From positions 62,001 to 126,000 of the forward strand of contig NZ_QPJL01000003.1 of the NCBI RefSeq assembly GCF_003337565.1: a stretch of DNA of 64,000 bases. Reading direction: 5' to 3'. Source of the stretch: Paracoccus lutimaris. GTDB taxonomy: Bacteria > Pseudomonadota > Alphaproteobacteria > Rhodobacterales > Rhodobacteraceae. Shown one piece after another: positions 19,147-27,339 of this stretch. Position numbers and translations under genes: made by a program. The stretch's first letter is position 1; each line of letters begins with the position of its first letter. The notes under the pieces are model-generated. The model was given only the letters and a program-made list of their open reading frames with translations. It searched no databases and was not told the DNA's origin.

Positions 19147-19510
19147 CTGCGGCGCAGGTTTCGCGACGGAGCGTCTCTGGCGTTACGTCGTGGCTTGCCA
19201 TCGGGCGCAGTCCCATGTTTTCGCTGCGCCAGACTTGCATTTCAGCATTTCATCCTTTGTCATCGGCCATGGGTCGCGTCATTTTGCGCGACATGTCGGC
19301 CGGTCGTTTCAAGAGCTTGAGAGATGACGAACACGAAGACCAAGACTTCTGATATACTTGCCGGTATGGCCGCATCGCCGCGCGGGCGCCGGACATGCTG
19401 ATCCCGGGACGCACGGACAGTGCCGGGCCATGGCCCTGCGGCGCCCCGACGCTGGAACACCGCCGGACGGCGGCGTCATGCAGCGGCGCGACCAAATGAG
19501 GGGGAATGCC
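19147..19510 (+). other. Intergenic region, 364 bp, nothing assigned
   Basis: This stretch is less GC-rich than its flanks, with TATACT at about 19353 as the only -10-like element; no -35 is found at a proper distance. No open frame in it looks coding. An in-frame upstream extension of the DUF3396 gene exists but has unlike composition and lacks a ribosome site. It probably contains the promoter of the DUF3396 gene. Confidence 0.3.
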
Positions 19511-20515
19511 GTGAACCCGAAGGTCGAATACGAAAAGCTGGACAATGTGGTGGTCGCGCATCGCGATTCCGGCAAGCCGGTCATGCGCTTTTCGGTGCAG
19601 TTGCAACTTTTCCTGTCGGATGGCGCGGATCGCGGCAGGCGCCATGCCGTCGTCGATGTGCTGGACAGCTTTCGCCGGCTGGCACCGGATCGCGTCACCC
19701 ATTTGCAACCGCATCTGGAAAACCGGCTGGTGCCGATCGACAGCGTGGCTTTCCCCGCCATCTGTCATGCCGAGGCCGAGCGGCTGGACCCCAAGGACGA
19801 GGGCTTCGGGCCGCATGTGACCTCGTTTCCGGCAGCACCGCCGCAATGGCAGGCCTCGGCGGCGCTGACCTCGGCCGAGCCGGGGGGGATTTCGGTGCTG
19901 GATGCGGCCTTGCCGCCCTCATTCGTGCGGGCCGATCCCGACCGCTATCTGACCCAGGTGCTGGATTGGTGTGCGCGCGTGAAACCAATGCATGGGTTGG
20001 CGGGTTTTGCTCCGGTCTATGAGATCGGGATGGAGGCAAGCTACATGCAGGAAACCTGGCCGTTCCTCGCGCGGTTTCCGGGGCTGAACTATCCGATACC
20101 CTATCCGATGGCGGCCGAGGGGCAGGGCCATCGCAAGATCTGCGGCACCAGCTGGCTGACCGTTCTGGGCGATGATGTCCTGTCGGCTCTGGGCAGCCGG
20201 GCACAGCTTGTCGAGCGCCTGGCCGATGCCTGGGCGCGGATCATGGACGACGGGCCGGTTTCTGGACTGCCGCCGGGCCTGCGGCTTTACGACTATGACG
20301 GCGGCCTGGTGATCCGTGCCGGCGACCATCCGCAGATGGGTGATGTCAATATGGGCGATATCCCGGAAACCTATCGAGCGGTCAGCGACGCCCTGCGGTC
20401 GATCCGATTCGAAGACTATCAGCAGAACCCCATGGACCTGATCCGGGTGCCGCGCCCTCTGGACGCCTATGAGGAGACTCTGAACTGGCTGCACCGTTTC
20501 GATATGGCGGATTGA
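19511..20515 (+). CDS. DUF3396 / type VI immunity family protein
   Basis: 334 aa from a GTG preceded by GAGGGGGA at 6 nt; ATG 19496 is the alternative. The C-terminal half shows the DUF3396 pattern: C-G-T-S-W-L-T-V-L-G-D, a G-L-V-I-R-A-G segment, P-x-x-G-D-V-N and Y-R-x-V-x-x-x-L-x-x-I-R. DUF3396 proteins are found as immunity proteins of VRR-Nuc T6SS effectors (TsiV type) and near other effectors. No matching effector lies next to it, so it may be an orphan immunity gene or may serve the RHS toxin as a second antidote. No signal peptide is seen. Confidence 0.75.
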   Translation: MNPKVEYEKLDNVVVAHRDSGKPVMRFSVQLQLFLSDGADRGRRHAVVDVLDSFRRLAPDRVTHLQPHLENRLVPIDSVAFPAICHAEAERLDPKDEGFGPHVTSFPAAPPQWQASAALTSAEPGGISVLDAALPPSFVRADPDRYLTQVLDWCARVKPMHGLAGFAPVYEIGMEASYMQETWPFLARFPGLNYPIPYPMAAEGQGHRKICGTSWLTVLGDDVLSALGSRAQLVERLADAWARIMDDGPVSGLPPGLRLYDYDGGLVIRAGDHPQMGDVNMGDIPETYRAVSDALRSIRFEDYQQNPMDLIRVPRPLDAYEETLNWLHRFDMAD

Positions 20516-20996
20516 ACATGCGTGACCGCCTTGCGCCCCGGACTGACCTGAACGGTTCAGCCAATATGCACAAAAAAGCGCCGTGGCGGCGAACTGCCCC
20601 GCCCGGACGCAAAGGACGCTGGTTTATCGGCACGCTCTGGGGCAGGCTTGCGGTACTGGATTCGCGTATTTGGCGAGTCGGGAGGACGGGCACCGGATTA
20701 CATGTCGCAACGGTGCCGCAGTTGCGGTCTCGACCGCCAAGACGGGAAGGAAGGACAGGAACGAACGCGTTGCCGGGCGTTATGCTGCGGCAGGGTGCGA
20801 GCAGATGAGAACGTCCTTCGCCAAGACGGCGCGGGATCGGTTGGACGAGTTGTTGGTCGACTGACATGTGGCAGGTGTGGAATACGACCGGCTTCCCCGA
20901 GGCGGGCAGGTTGCTGCGCTGCAGGATCGCTTGTGATCCGAACCTGGTGCGATCGCCGGTGACCCCCGGCGGCGTCCGGTCCGGCGGAGGGCCGCC
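20516..20996 (+). other. Intergenic region, 481 bp, no supported gene
   Basis: Several short overlapping frames exist (the longest about 100 codons), but none has a clear ribosome site, typical codon-position bias or recognisable protein pattern. The length, between two T6SS-linked genes, could reflect a decayed reading frame. No hairpin with a T-run was found. Confidence 0.3.
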
Positions 20997-22046
20997 ATGA
21001 GCGACGTGACCATCCTTGCATGGGGTCTGGCCACGGTCGCCGCAGGCGATAGCGAGGCGCAGGCCTCGGCGCTGGTCGAGGGGCGGCCGCATTATCAGCG
21101 GCATCCGCGCTGGGTCGGTCGGGACGGCCAGCGCCAGATCATGTGCTGGGCGCCCGGCTTGCGCGATCACGTCGATTTCGCCTCGCGCGTGGCGCTTCTG
21201 GCGCAGCGCGCCTGGTCCGCCTGCCGGGACGCGCAATTGCGGCAGGGCCTGCAGCCGGCCTGGGCCGAACTCATTCTGGCCCTGCCGCTGGTCCTGGGCT
21301 TCTATCCTGGCATGCGCGACAATTTCACCGCTGCGGCGGGGCGGCTGAAATTCGATGGCATGTCTTCGGTGCAGCTGGTCTTTGGCGAACATGCGGTCGG
21401 CTTTGCCGCGCTCGAGCGGGCCGAGAAATTGCTGCGGCTGGATGGCCCCCGCCATATCTATGTCGCCGCCGCCGATACGCTGGTGGCGCCGATGATCCTT
21501 GACCTGCTGGCGGCGCAGGGCGAATTGCGCGACCGCAACAATCCCTGGAATCCGGTCCCCTCGGAGGCAGCGGTCTGCATGCTGATCGCCCGCGACGATC
21601 CTTGCGACTTGGCCCATGCGCGTGTGATGGCGCAGGCGTCGCGCATCGAGGATTTCCCGGTCGGGGTAGATACAGGCGCGACCACCGGCGGCGCCCTGCT
21701 TGAAGCGGCGCGCGACAGTCTGGCGCAGACGCAGGGCTATGAGCGGATCGTGTCGGATGCCTCGGGCGGGCGCTGGCGGGCCGAAGAGCTGGGGCAGGTG
21801 CTGTCGGCCCTGGCGCCGGACGCGGCAAACGTGCCGATCATGACCGCGGCGCAGGCTGTCGGCGATGTCGGGGCGGCCAGCGCATTGCTGTCGATCGTGG
21901 CCGGGATATCGGCCGGCCCCGGCGCAAGCCTGATTCTGGCCAGCGAGCGCAGCGGCAGCCGCCGCACGGCCGTCGCACTGGCGGGCCGCCGGGGCGGGGC
22001 GGTTACCCTGATGTCCGCACGGGCCGCCGAAGCGCCGCATTTCTGA
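20997..22046 (+). CDS. Ketosynthase/thiolase-fold protein without catalytic residues, T6SS-linked
   Basis: 349 aa from ATG 20997 with GGAGG about 8 nt upstream. The layout is that of a condensing enzyme: an internal helix pair, P-S-E-A-A-V-C-M-L-I-A in the position of the G-E-G-A-A-x-x-x-L strand, and G-D-V-G-A-A-S-A near the C-terminus matching the G-x-x-G-A-A-S-G ketosynthase motif. The nucleophile-elbow Cys and the His motifs are not visible (F-D-G-M-S-S-V-Q in place of A-C-A-S). Ketosynthase-like proteins occur in some T6SS effector loci; from memory these are beside DUF2169/PAAR genes. Role unknown; possibly a structural adaptor. Enzymatic activity is unlikely. Confidence 0.6.
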   Translation: MSDVTILAWGLATVAAGDSEAQASALVEGRPHYQRHPRWVGRDGQRQIMCWAPGLRDHVDFASRVALLAQRAWSACRDAQLRQGLQPAWAELILALPLVLGFYPGMRDNFTAAAGRLKFDGMSSVQLVFGEHAVGFAALERAEKLLRLDGPRHIYVAAADTLVAPMILDLLAAQGELRDRNNPWNPVPSEAAVCMLIARDDPCDLAHARVMAQASRIEDFPVGVDTGATTGGALLEAARDSLAQTQGYERIVSDASGGRWRAEELGQVLSALAPDAANVPIMTAAQAVGDVGAASALLSIVAGISAGPGASLILASERSGSRRTAVALAGRRGGAVTLMSARAAEAPHF

Positions 22047-22047
22047 C

Positions 22048-22080
22048 GGAAAAAGGCGGAGGCCGCGCGGCCCCCGCCTT
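22048..22080 (-). terminator. Rho-independent terminator for the RTX gene (possibly bidirectional)
   Basis: Positions 22053-22064 and 22069-22080 form a 12-bp stem (AAGGCGGAGGCC against GGCCCCCGCCTT, one mismatch) with a GCGC loop. On the minus strand the stem is followed by a T-run (22052-22050), giving a classical terminator downstream of the RTX gene. The hairpin may also stop transcription from the ketosynthase-like gene on the plus strand. Confidence 0.65.
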
Positions 22081-22125
22081 GGTCGTGCCGGGGCGCATGG
22101 CGCCCCCGCAGATGATATGTCCTGC

Positions 22126-22788
22126 TCAGAGCAGGAAGTCGCTTATGTCCAGCTGCGCCTTGTCCATGTCGCGCATGACGATCGTCGTGTCGCTGGACAG
22201 CACCAGAACCAGATGGTCACCGACCTGCTGGGCCAGCGAAATCGCCGCCCGCACCTGCACGGCGTTGAAATCGTCAAGCTCGATCCGGTCCACGCCGTTC
22301 TGGAAATCGGTGATGACGTCACGGCCGTCGCCGCGCTCGAATTCAAAGACATCGGCCTCGGCGCCGCCGGTCAGCACGTCATTGCCGCGCCCGCCATCGA
22401 TCGAATCGCGGCCGGTGCCGCCATTGACGATGTCGTTGCCGTTGTCGCCGTCCAGTTCGTCATTGCCGCTGTTGCCGAAAACGATGTCGTTGCCGTCGCC
22501 GCCTTCGACATCGTCATCGCCATTGCCACCGAAGGCGGTGTCATTGCCAAGCGACGCCTCGATATCGTCATTGCCGTTGCCGCCGTTCAGAAAGTCGCCG
22601 CCGTCGCCGCCATTCATGGTGTCTTGACCGTCACCACCAATAAGCCTGTCGTTGCCTGCGCCACCATACATGGTGTCATTGCCGGCCAGCCCGAACAGGA
22701 TGTCATTGCCGGCCATGCCATTCAGAAAGTCGTTCGTCCGACTGCCGTTCAGTTGCTCCGACAGGCTCGTTCCGATCTTGCGCACCAT
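22126..22788 (-). CDS. Small RTX (hemolysin-type calcium-binding) repeat protein
   Basis: 220 aa if translation starts at 22788, where AAAGGA lies 8 nt upstream; in-frame ATGs at 22812 and 22806 are alternatives. Residues about 15-150 consist of roughly a dozen G-G-x-G-x-D-x-(L/I/V) nonapeptides forming a calcium-binding beta-roll. A C-terminal D-V-F-E-F-x-x-G-D-G-R-D-V-I-T-D-F block follows, as in type I-secreted proteins. No catalytic domain is present. Such proteins are normally exported by an ABC/MFP/TolC system, which is not nearby. It is divergent from the PepSY/two-component operon and shares the CTGTCAG-repeat region with it, so it may be a target of that regulator. Confidence 0.85.
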   Translation of the reverse strand: MVRKIGTSLSEQLNGSRTNDFLNGMAGNDILFGLAGNDTMYGGAGNDRLIGGDGQDTMNGGDGGDFLNGGNGNDDIEASLGNDTAFGGNGDDDVEGGDGNDIVFGNSGNDELDGDNGNDIVNGGTGRDSIDGGRGNDVLTGGAEADVFEFERGDGRDVITDFQNGVDRIELDDFNAVQVRAAISLAQQVGDHLVLVLSSDTTIVMRDMDKAQLDISDFLL

Positions 22789-22901
22789 TTCACTGTTTCC
22801 TTTCATGGGCATTGACGGGTGACGCCTTTCTGCGGCCCGCCGGTTATGTCGCGACCTTCAGTCGGCCGCAGGTTTGATGACGGCTGTTTGCCACAGCTGA
22901 C

Positions 22902-23026
22902 CTGACAGCGTTCTGACCCGCACTGTCAGCAAGCTGTCAGAGTCGGTGATTCCACCACATTTCCGTATGATCGCCGGCGGGAACCCGCCGATCCGCCGTC
23001 GCGCCGCCCTGTCAGGCTGTTGTCAG
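22902..23026. promoter_or_regulatory. Three pairs of 11-bp-period CTGTCAG repeats, probable response-regulator boxes
   Basis: CTGTCAG occurs at 22923-22929 and 22934-22940. A second pair (CTGTCAG 23009-23015, TTGTCAG 23020-23026) has the same 11-bp period. A third, inverted pair (CTGACAG 22902-22908, CTGACCC 22913-22919) faces the RTX gene. Tandem half-sites one helical turn apart are typical binding sites of OmpR/PhoB-family regulators, and such a regulator is encoded 330 bp away. The plus-strand pair at 23009-23026 sits just upstream of TTATAG (23037-23042), where it could replace a -35 element. Confidence 0.6.
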
Positions 23027-23051
23027 CGACACCGCCTTATAGCGTTCTGCC

Positions 23052-23360
23052 ATGGAAAAGCTGACCCTTCTGACCCTCGCGCTGCTTCTCGCCCCGCTTT
23101 CGGCGGGCGGACAGGCACAGATACCGCATGATTTCGAGCTTGCGCGCGACGCGGTCGAGCGCGGCGAGATCCTGCCTCTTGCCGAAGTCCTGTCCCGGCT
23201 GCAAGAATCCCATCCCGGCCGGGTGATCGAGGTCGAGCTGGAATACAGCAGCGATATCCTCGTTTATGAGGTCGAACTGGTGACCGATGACGGTCGCCTG
23301 ATCGAAGTGGACATGAACGCCGCCACCGGCGAGATCGTAAAGATGGATGAGGAAGACTGA
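23052..23360 (+). CDS. PepSY-domain periplasmic protein
   Basis: 102 aa. An N-terminal signal peptide (hydrophobic L-T-L-L-T-L-A-L-L-L, cleavage near Ala22) precedes a single PepSY domain ending in the characteristic E-V-D-M-N-A-A-T-G-E-I-V-K-M. PepSY proteins next to two-component genes are thought to act as periplasmic modulators of the sensor. No Shine-Dalgarno precedes the ATG, and the best -10 (TTATAG) ends only about 10 nt before it, so the transcript may be leaderless. The stop overlaps the response-regulator start (TGATG). Confidence 0.85.
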   Translation: MEKLTLLTLALLLAPLSAGGQAQIPHDFELARDAVERGEILPLAEVLSRLQESHPGRVIEVELEYSSDILVYEVELVTDDGRLIEVDMNAATGEIVKMDEED

Positions 23361-24037
23361 TGCGTGCCCTGATCGTCGAGGATGATCCCCGAATCGCCTC
23401 GGATCTTGACCGCGCCCTGACCGCGGCGGGTTTTCTGGTCGAACTTGCCACGGACGGCGAAACCGCATGGTTCCGGGGCGGGACAGAAAACTACGACCTG
23501 ATCGTTCTGGACCTGAACCTGCCGCGCCTTGACGGGCTGACCATCCTGAAACGCTGGCGCAGCGAAGGCTGCGAAAGCCCGGTGCTGATCCTGACCGCAC
23601 GCGGCGCCTGGGCCGAGCGCGTCGAGGGCATCGACGCTGGCGCCGACGATTATCTGCCCAAGCCCTTCCGCATGGAAGAGCTGATCGCCCGTGCCCGCGC
23701 ACTGGTCCGCCGCGCCGGCGGACGCGGTAATGCCACCCAGCAGATCGGCCGGCTGACGGTGGACCTGAACCGCATGACCGCCGCCATCGACGGCATTCCG
23801 GTCGCGGTGACGCCGCTGGAATTCCGCCTCGTCTCGTATCTGGCGCTGAACCGCGACCGCACCGTGGCCCCGAGCGAGCTTCTGGAACATCTCTATGGCG
23901 ACGACGACTCGCGCGAGGCGAACGCGGTCGAGGCCGTCATCACCCGCCTGCGCCGCAAGCTGGGTCCGGGGGTGATCGGCACAAGGCGCGGCTTTGGCTA
24001 TCACCTTGAAACCGGCCAGACGGACGGCGTGGCGTGA
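23360..24037 (+). CDS. OmpR/PhoP-family response regulator
   Basis: 225 aa. The receiver domain has acidic residues E7-D8-D9, phospho-acceptor Asp51 in L-D-L-N-L-P and the conserved Lys in L-P-K-P-F. A C-terminal winged-helix DNA-binding domain of the OmpR type follows (V-T-P-L-E-F-R-L near 150, R-R-K-L-G, R-G-F-G-Y near the end). It resembles the QseB/PmrA/PhoP group. It is translationally coupled to the PepSY gene and overlaps the kinase gene (GTGA). It probably autoregulates through the CTGTCAG repeats upstream of the operon. Confidence 0.93.
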   Translation: MRALIVEDDPRIASDLDRALTAAGFLVELATDGETAWFRGGTENYDLIVLDLNLPRLDGLTILKRWRSEGCESPVLILTARGAWAERVEGIDAGADDYLPKPFRMEELIARARALVRRAGGRGNATQQIGRLTVDLNRMTAAIDGIPVAVTPLEFRLVSYLALNRDRTVAPSELLEHLYGDDDSREANAVEAVITRLRRKLGPGVIGTRRGFGYHLETGQTDGVA

Positions 24038-25386
24038 TCCAGTCGACCCGCTCGATCCGCTGGCGCCTGCTGGCGGCGGGGGCCTTGGCGCTGGCCGGGG
24101 CCCTGGCGCTTTCGGGCATGGGTCTGGCGGTGCTGTTTGAGCGCCATGTCGAGCGCGTCGCCGTCGCCGATCTGCAGGCCCGGGCGCTGGCGCTGGCCGC
24201 CATGGTCGAGCCGGGCGGCGCGGATGGCCCGGTCCTTCGTGCCGGCCCTGTCGGTCCGCTCTACGAACAACCCTTTTCCGGCCGCTACTGGCAGATCACG
24301 CTGGGCCAGCAGGAGTACCGCTCGCGCTCGCTTTGGGATTACGCGCTGCCCACCAGCCATGCCGCCCCGCCACCCGGTGAGACGGCAACCCTGTCGCTGC
24401 CCGGCCCGCGCGGCGCGGCGCTGCTGGCAGTCGAGCAAAGTTTGGCTGTGGGGCGCGGCGCAACGCCCGTGCCGCTGCGCATCATCGTTGCCACCGAACG
24501 CGATCAGCTGAACCTCGCGCGGCGCGGCTTTCTGGGTGATCTTCTGCCCTATCTGGCGCTGCTCGGGGCGGCGCTGCTGGTCGCAAGCTGGCTGCAGATC
24601 AGCGTCGGGCTGCAACCATTGGCGCAGGTCGGGGCACGGGTCGCAGGGCTGAATTCGGGCGCGCGTCCGCGTATGGGGCAGGACCTGCCGACCGAGGTCA
24701 TTCCGCTGGCCTCGGAAATCGACAAGCTGCTGGATGCGCGCGACGAGCAACTGGCCCGCGCCCGCCACCGCGCCGCCAATCTGGCCCATGGCTTCAAGAC
24801 ACCGCTGCAGGCGCTGCTGGGCGACGCGGCGCAATTGCGCAGCCGGGAACAGGATGACATCGCTGCCAGCATCGAGACCGTCGCCACCGCCATGCGCCGC
24901 CATGTCGACCGCGAACTGGCGCGCGCCCGCATCCAGTCCGACCGCCCGACCAGCGGCGCCGATCCCGCCCCGATTCTGGAAAAGCTGATCGGCGTCCTGC
25001 GCCGCATGCCGCAAGGCGCGGGCATCGACTGGCAACTGAACGCCCCCACGGGCCTGCGCGCCCGCATCGATGCCGACGACCTGACCGAGGCGCTTGGCGC
25101 GCTTTTGGAAAACGCCATGCGCCACACCAATGAGATCGTCGAAACCACCGTTCGCGCCGAGGGCGACCGCATCGTCATCGCCATCCGCGACGACGGCCGC
25201 GGCGTCCCCGAAGCCGATCTCAAGCGCCTGACCCAGCGCGGCCTCAGCCTTGATCCCAGCGGTCAGGGACAGGGCATCGGCCTCGCCGTGGTCTCTGATA
25301 TCGTCGATGCTGCGCAGGGCGAATTACGCCTGCAAAACGCCCGCCCCGGCTTTCTGGCCGAACTGCGCTTCGATGCGCTGCCCTGA
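24034..25386 (+). CDS. Sensor histidine kinase (PhoQ-like)
   Basis: 450 aa from a GTG overlapping the regulator stop. Membrane segments near residues 12-33 and 168-188 flank a periplasmic sensor region of about 130 residues. The phospho-acceptor is His252 in N-L-A-H-G-F-K-T-P-L, the H-box form typical of PhoQ/QseC-like kinases. The HATPase domain has an N-box (L-L-E-N-A-M-R-H-T) and D-D-G-R-G-V-P-E. The partner is the regulator directly upstream. The signal is unknown; the PepSY protein encoded first in the operon may tune it. Confidence 0.92.
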   Translation: MIQSTRSIRWRLLAAGALALAGALALSGMGLAVLFERHVERVAVADLQARALALAAMVEPGGADGPVLRAGPVGPLYEQPFSGRYWQITLGQQEYRSRSLWDYALPTSHAAPPPGETATLSLPGPRGAALLAVEQSLAVGRGATPVPLRIIVATERDQLNLARRGFLGDLLPYLALLGAALLVASWLQISVGLQPLAQVGARVAGLNSGARPRMGQDLPTEVIPLASEIDKLLDARDEQLARARHRAANLAHGFKTPLQALLGDAAQLRSREQDDIAASIETVATAMRRHVDRELARARIQSDRPTSGADPAPILEKLIGVLRRMPQGAGIDWQLNAPTGLRARIDADDLTEALGALLENAMRHTNEIVETTVRAEGDRIVIAIRDDGRGVPEADLKRLTQRGLSLDPSGQGQGIGLAVVSDIVDAAQGELRLQNARPGFLAELRFDALP

Positions 25387-25441
25387 GCCTTTCTTCTTCA
25401 TCGAAATATCCATAGAGCCGCGCAACCGGCGCAGCGCCCGA

Positions 25442-26293
25442 TCACCCGGGCAAAGTCACCGCCACATTGTCGATCAGCCGCACCCCGTCCAGCCATGCCG
25501 CGACCAGCAGCCGGGCCGGGCGGCCAGATTGCGGATCGCCCAAGGATTCGCCGTCCCGTAACGCCAGATACTCAACCGGCCCAAAGCCCGCACCCGCCAG
25601 CGCGGCCTCGGCCTCGGCCAGCAGCGGGGCCGGGGCCTCGCCCGCCTCGATGCGCGCGGCGGCCCCAAACAGCGACTGCGGCAGGGCGGCGGCCTGCGCC
25701 CGTGCCGCCACCGACAGGCGCTGATTGCGCGAGGACAGCGCCAGCCCGTCCCCGGCGCGCACGCAGGGGCAGGGCACGATCTCCAGCGGCAGCTTCAGGT
25801 CTGAAACCAGCCGCCGCACCAATTGCAATTGCTGCCAGTCCTTTTCGCCGAAAAACGCGGCATCGGGCTGGGTCATGTTGAACAAAAGCGTCACCACCGT
25901 CGCCACGCCGTCGAAATGGCCGGGACGATGCGCACCCTCAAGCGGTTCGGTCACGCCGGTGACGGAAACCGTGGTCGCGTGGTCGGGGGGATAGACCTCG
26001 GCGCCCTCGGGCACGAACAGCGCATCCACCGCCAAAGGGCCCAGCAACTCGGCATCCGCGATCTCGGTGCGGGGATATTTTGCGAAATCCTCGGGGCTGT
26101 TGAACTGGCGCGGGTTCACGAACAGCGTCACGATCACCCGGTCGCAGCGTTCGCGCGCCGCGCGCACAAGGCTCAGATGGCCCTCATGCAGCGCGCCCAT
26201 GGTGGGGACGACGCCGATCGTCTCGCCATGCGCCTTCCAGCGCCGGATCAGGCCGCGCATCTGCGCCAAGGGACGGATGATCGGTGCGCTCAT
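25442..26293 (-). CDS. panC: Pantothenate synthetase PanC
   Basis: 283 aa, the normal length. It joins pantoate and beta-alanine with ATP to form pantothenate, in the cytoplasm. Visible motifs are [14 protein letters not shown] (nucleotide-binding HxGH), F-V-N-P-x-[11 protein letters not shown] and L-S-S-R-N. The start codon overlaps the panB stop by 4 nt, so panB-panC form one operon. It converges on the histidine kinase gene. Confidence 0.97.
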   Translation of the reverse strand: MSAPIIRPLAQMRGLIRRWKAHGETIGVVPTMGALHEGHLSLVRAARERCDRVIVTLFVNPRQFNSPEDFAKYPRTEIADAELLGPLAVDALFVPEGAEVYPPDHATTVSVTGVTEPLEGAHRPGHFDGVATVVTLLFNMTQPDAAFFGEKDWQQLQLVRRLVSDLKLPLEIVPCPCVRAGDGLALSSRNQRLSVAARAQAAALPQSLFGAAARIEAGEAPAPLLAEAEAALAGAGFGPVEYLALRDGESLGDPQSGRPARLLVAAWLDGVRLIDNVAVTLPG

Positions 26294-27120
26294 GCCGGGT
26301 TGCTTTCGCCAAAGCTGTGCTCGGGGGTGGGAAAGGCGCGGGCGCGGACCTCGGCGGCATAGGCGGCGATGGCCGCATCGGCCGCGCCGCCCAGCTCGCC
26401 ATAGCGCTTGACGAATTTCGGCCGGAAATCGGCGAACAGCCCCAGCATGTCATCGACGACCAGCACCTGCCCGTCGCATTCCACCCCGGCGCCGATGCCG
26501 ATGGTGGGAATGGCGATTTCGCGGGTGATGCGCTGTCCCAAAGCGGAGGGCAGCTTTTCCAGCACCACCGAGAATGCCCCGGCCTCGGCCAGCGCCTCGG
26601 CGTCGCGGGCGATGCGGTCGGCCTCAAGATGGCCGCGGCCCTGCACCTTGTAGCCGCCGAGCGTATTCACCGATTGCGGCGTCAGCCCGACATGGCCCAT
26701 GACCGGGATGCCGCGCTGGACCAGAAAGGCCACCGTCTCGGCCATGTGGCGCCCGCCCTCCAGCTTGACGGCCTGACAGCCGGTCTCGGCCATCAGCCGC
26801 GCGGCATTGCGGAATGCCTGCTCGCGGCCCTCCTCATAGCTGCCAAAGGGCATGTCCACGACCATGCAGGCCTGCGAGACGCCGCGCGCCACCGCCTGCC
26901 CGTGCAGGATCATCATCTCCATGGTGACGCCGATGGTCGAGGACAGCCCGTGCATCACCATGCCGACGCTGTCACCGACCAGCACCAGATCGCAATGGCG
27001 GTCCACGAGCTTCGCCATGGGCGTCGTATAGGCGGTCAGGCAGACGACAGGTGCGGCCCCCTTGCGGGCGCGGATATCGCCGGGACCAAGGCGGGACTTG
27101 CGGTCGGGGGTGGCGCTCAT
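26290..27120 (-). CDS. panB: 3-methyl-2-oxobutanoate hydroxymethyltransferase PanB
   Basis: 276 aa. It makes ketopantoate from alpha-ketoisovalerate and methylene-tetrahydrofolate, the first step toward pantothenate. Motifs seen are V-C-L-T-A-Y-T-x-[14 protein letters not shown] near residue 50 (metal/substrate site), D-M-P-F-G-S-Y and G-H-V-G-L-T-P-Q-S. It is the first gene of the panB-panC operon, divergent from argC across 219 bp. Confidence 0.97.
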   Translation of the reverse strand: MSATPDRKSRLGPGDIRARKGAAPVVCLTAYTTPMAKLVDRHCDLVLVGDSVGMVMHGLSSTIGVTMEMMILHGQAVARGVSQACMVVDMPFGSYEEGREQAFRNAARLMAETGCQAVKLEGGRHMAETVAFLVQRGIPVMGHVGLTPQSVNTLGGYKVQGRGHLEADRIARDAEALAEAGAFSVVLEKLPSALGQRITREIAIPTIGIGAGVECDGQVLVVDDMLGLFADFRPKFVKRYGELGGAADAAIAAYAAEVRARAFPTPEHSFGESNPA

Positions 27121-27265
27121 CGGTCACGTCTCTCCGTTCTGGATGGCCCGCTTGCGGGAACCGAGGCCCGGAATATTGGATTTGTCGGGTCCTGTCTTGC
27201 AATAAAACGCATTCCTGCCGCCGGGTTCCTGCAAGAAAGTGACCTATCCGCGCCGGGCGGCATTC

Positions 27266-27294
27266 TTGACATGCGGGGGGGCTGGGCCTAGTCC
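27266..27294 (+). promoter_or_regulatory. Predicted sigma-70 promoter of argC
   Basis: A perfect -35 TTGACA (27266-27271) is followed by a 17-nt spacer and TAGTCC (27289-27294), about 45 nt before the argC ATG. The -10 is weak, but a strong TTGAC with a poor -10 is common in Rhodobacterales. Confidence 0.45.
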
Positions 27295-27339
27295 CGAAGA
27301 CGGCCCTTGGGCCGTTCCACCTTGCCATCGGATACCGAC

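Noticed and set aside
20512..20864. Short overlapping plus-strand frames after the DUF3396 gene
   Set aside because: No ribosome sites, no protein pattern and differing composition; left as unexplained intergenic DNA.
22117..22815. 232-codon plus-strand frame opposite the RTX gene
   Set aside because: Its Val/Ala repeats are the reverse image of the RTX nonapeptides, which give a standard protein on the minus strand.
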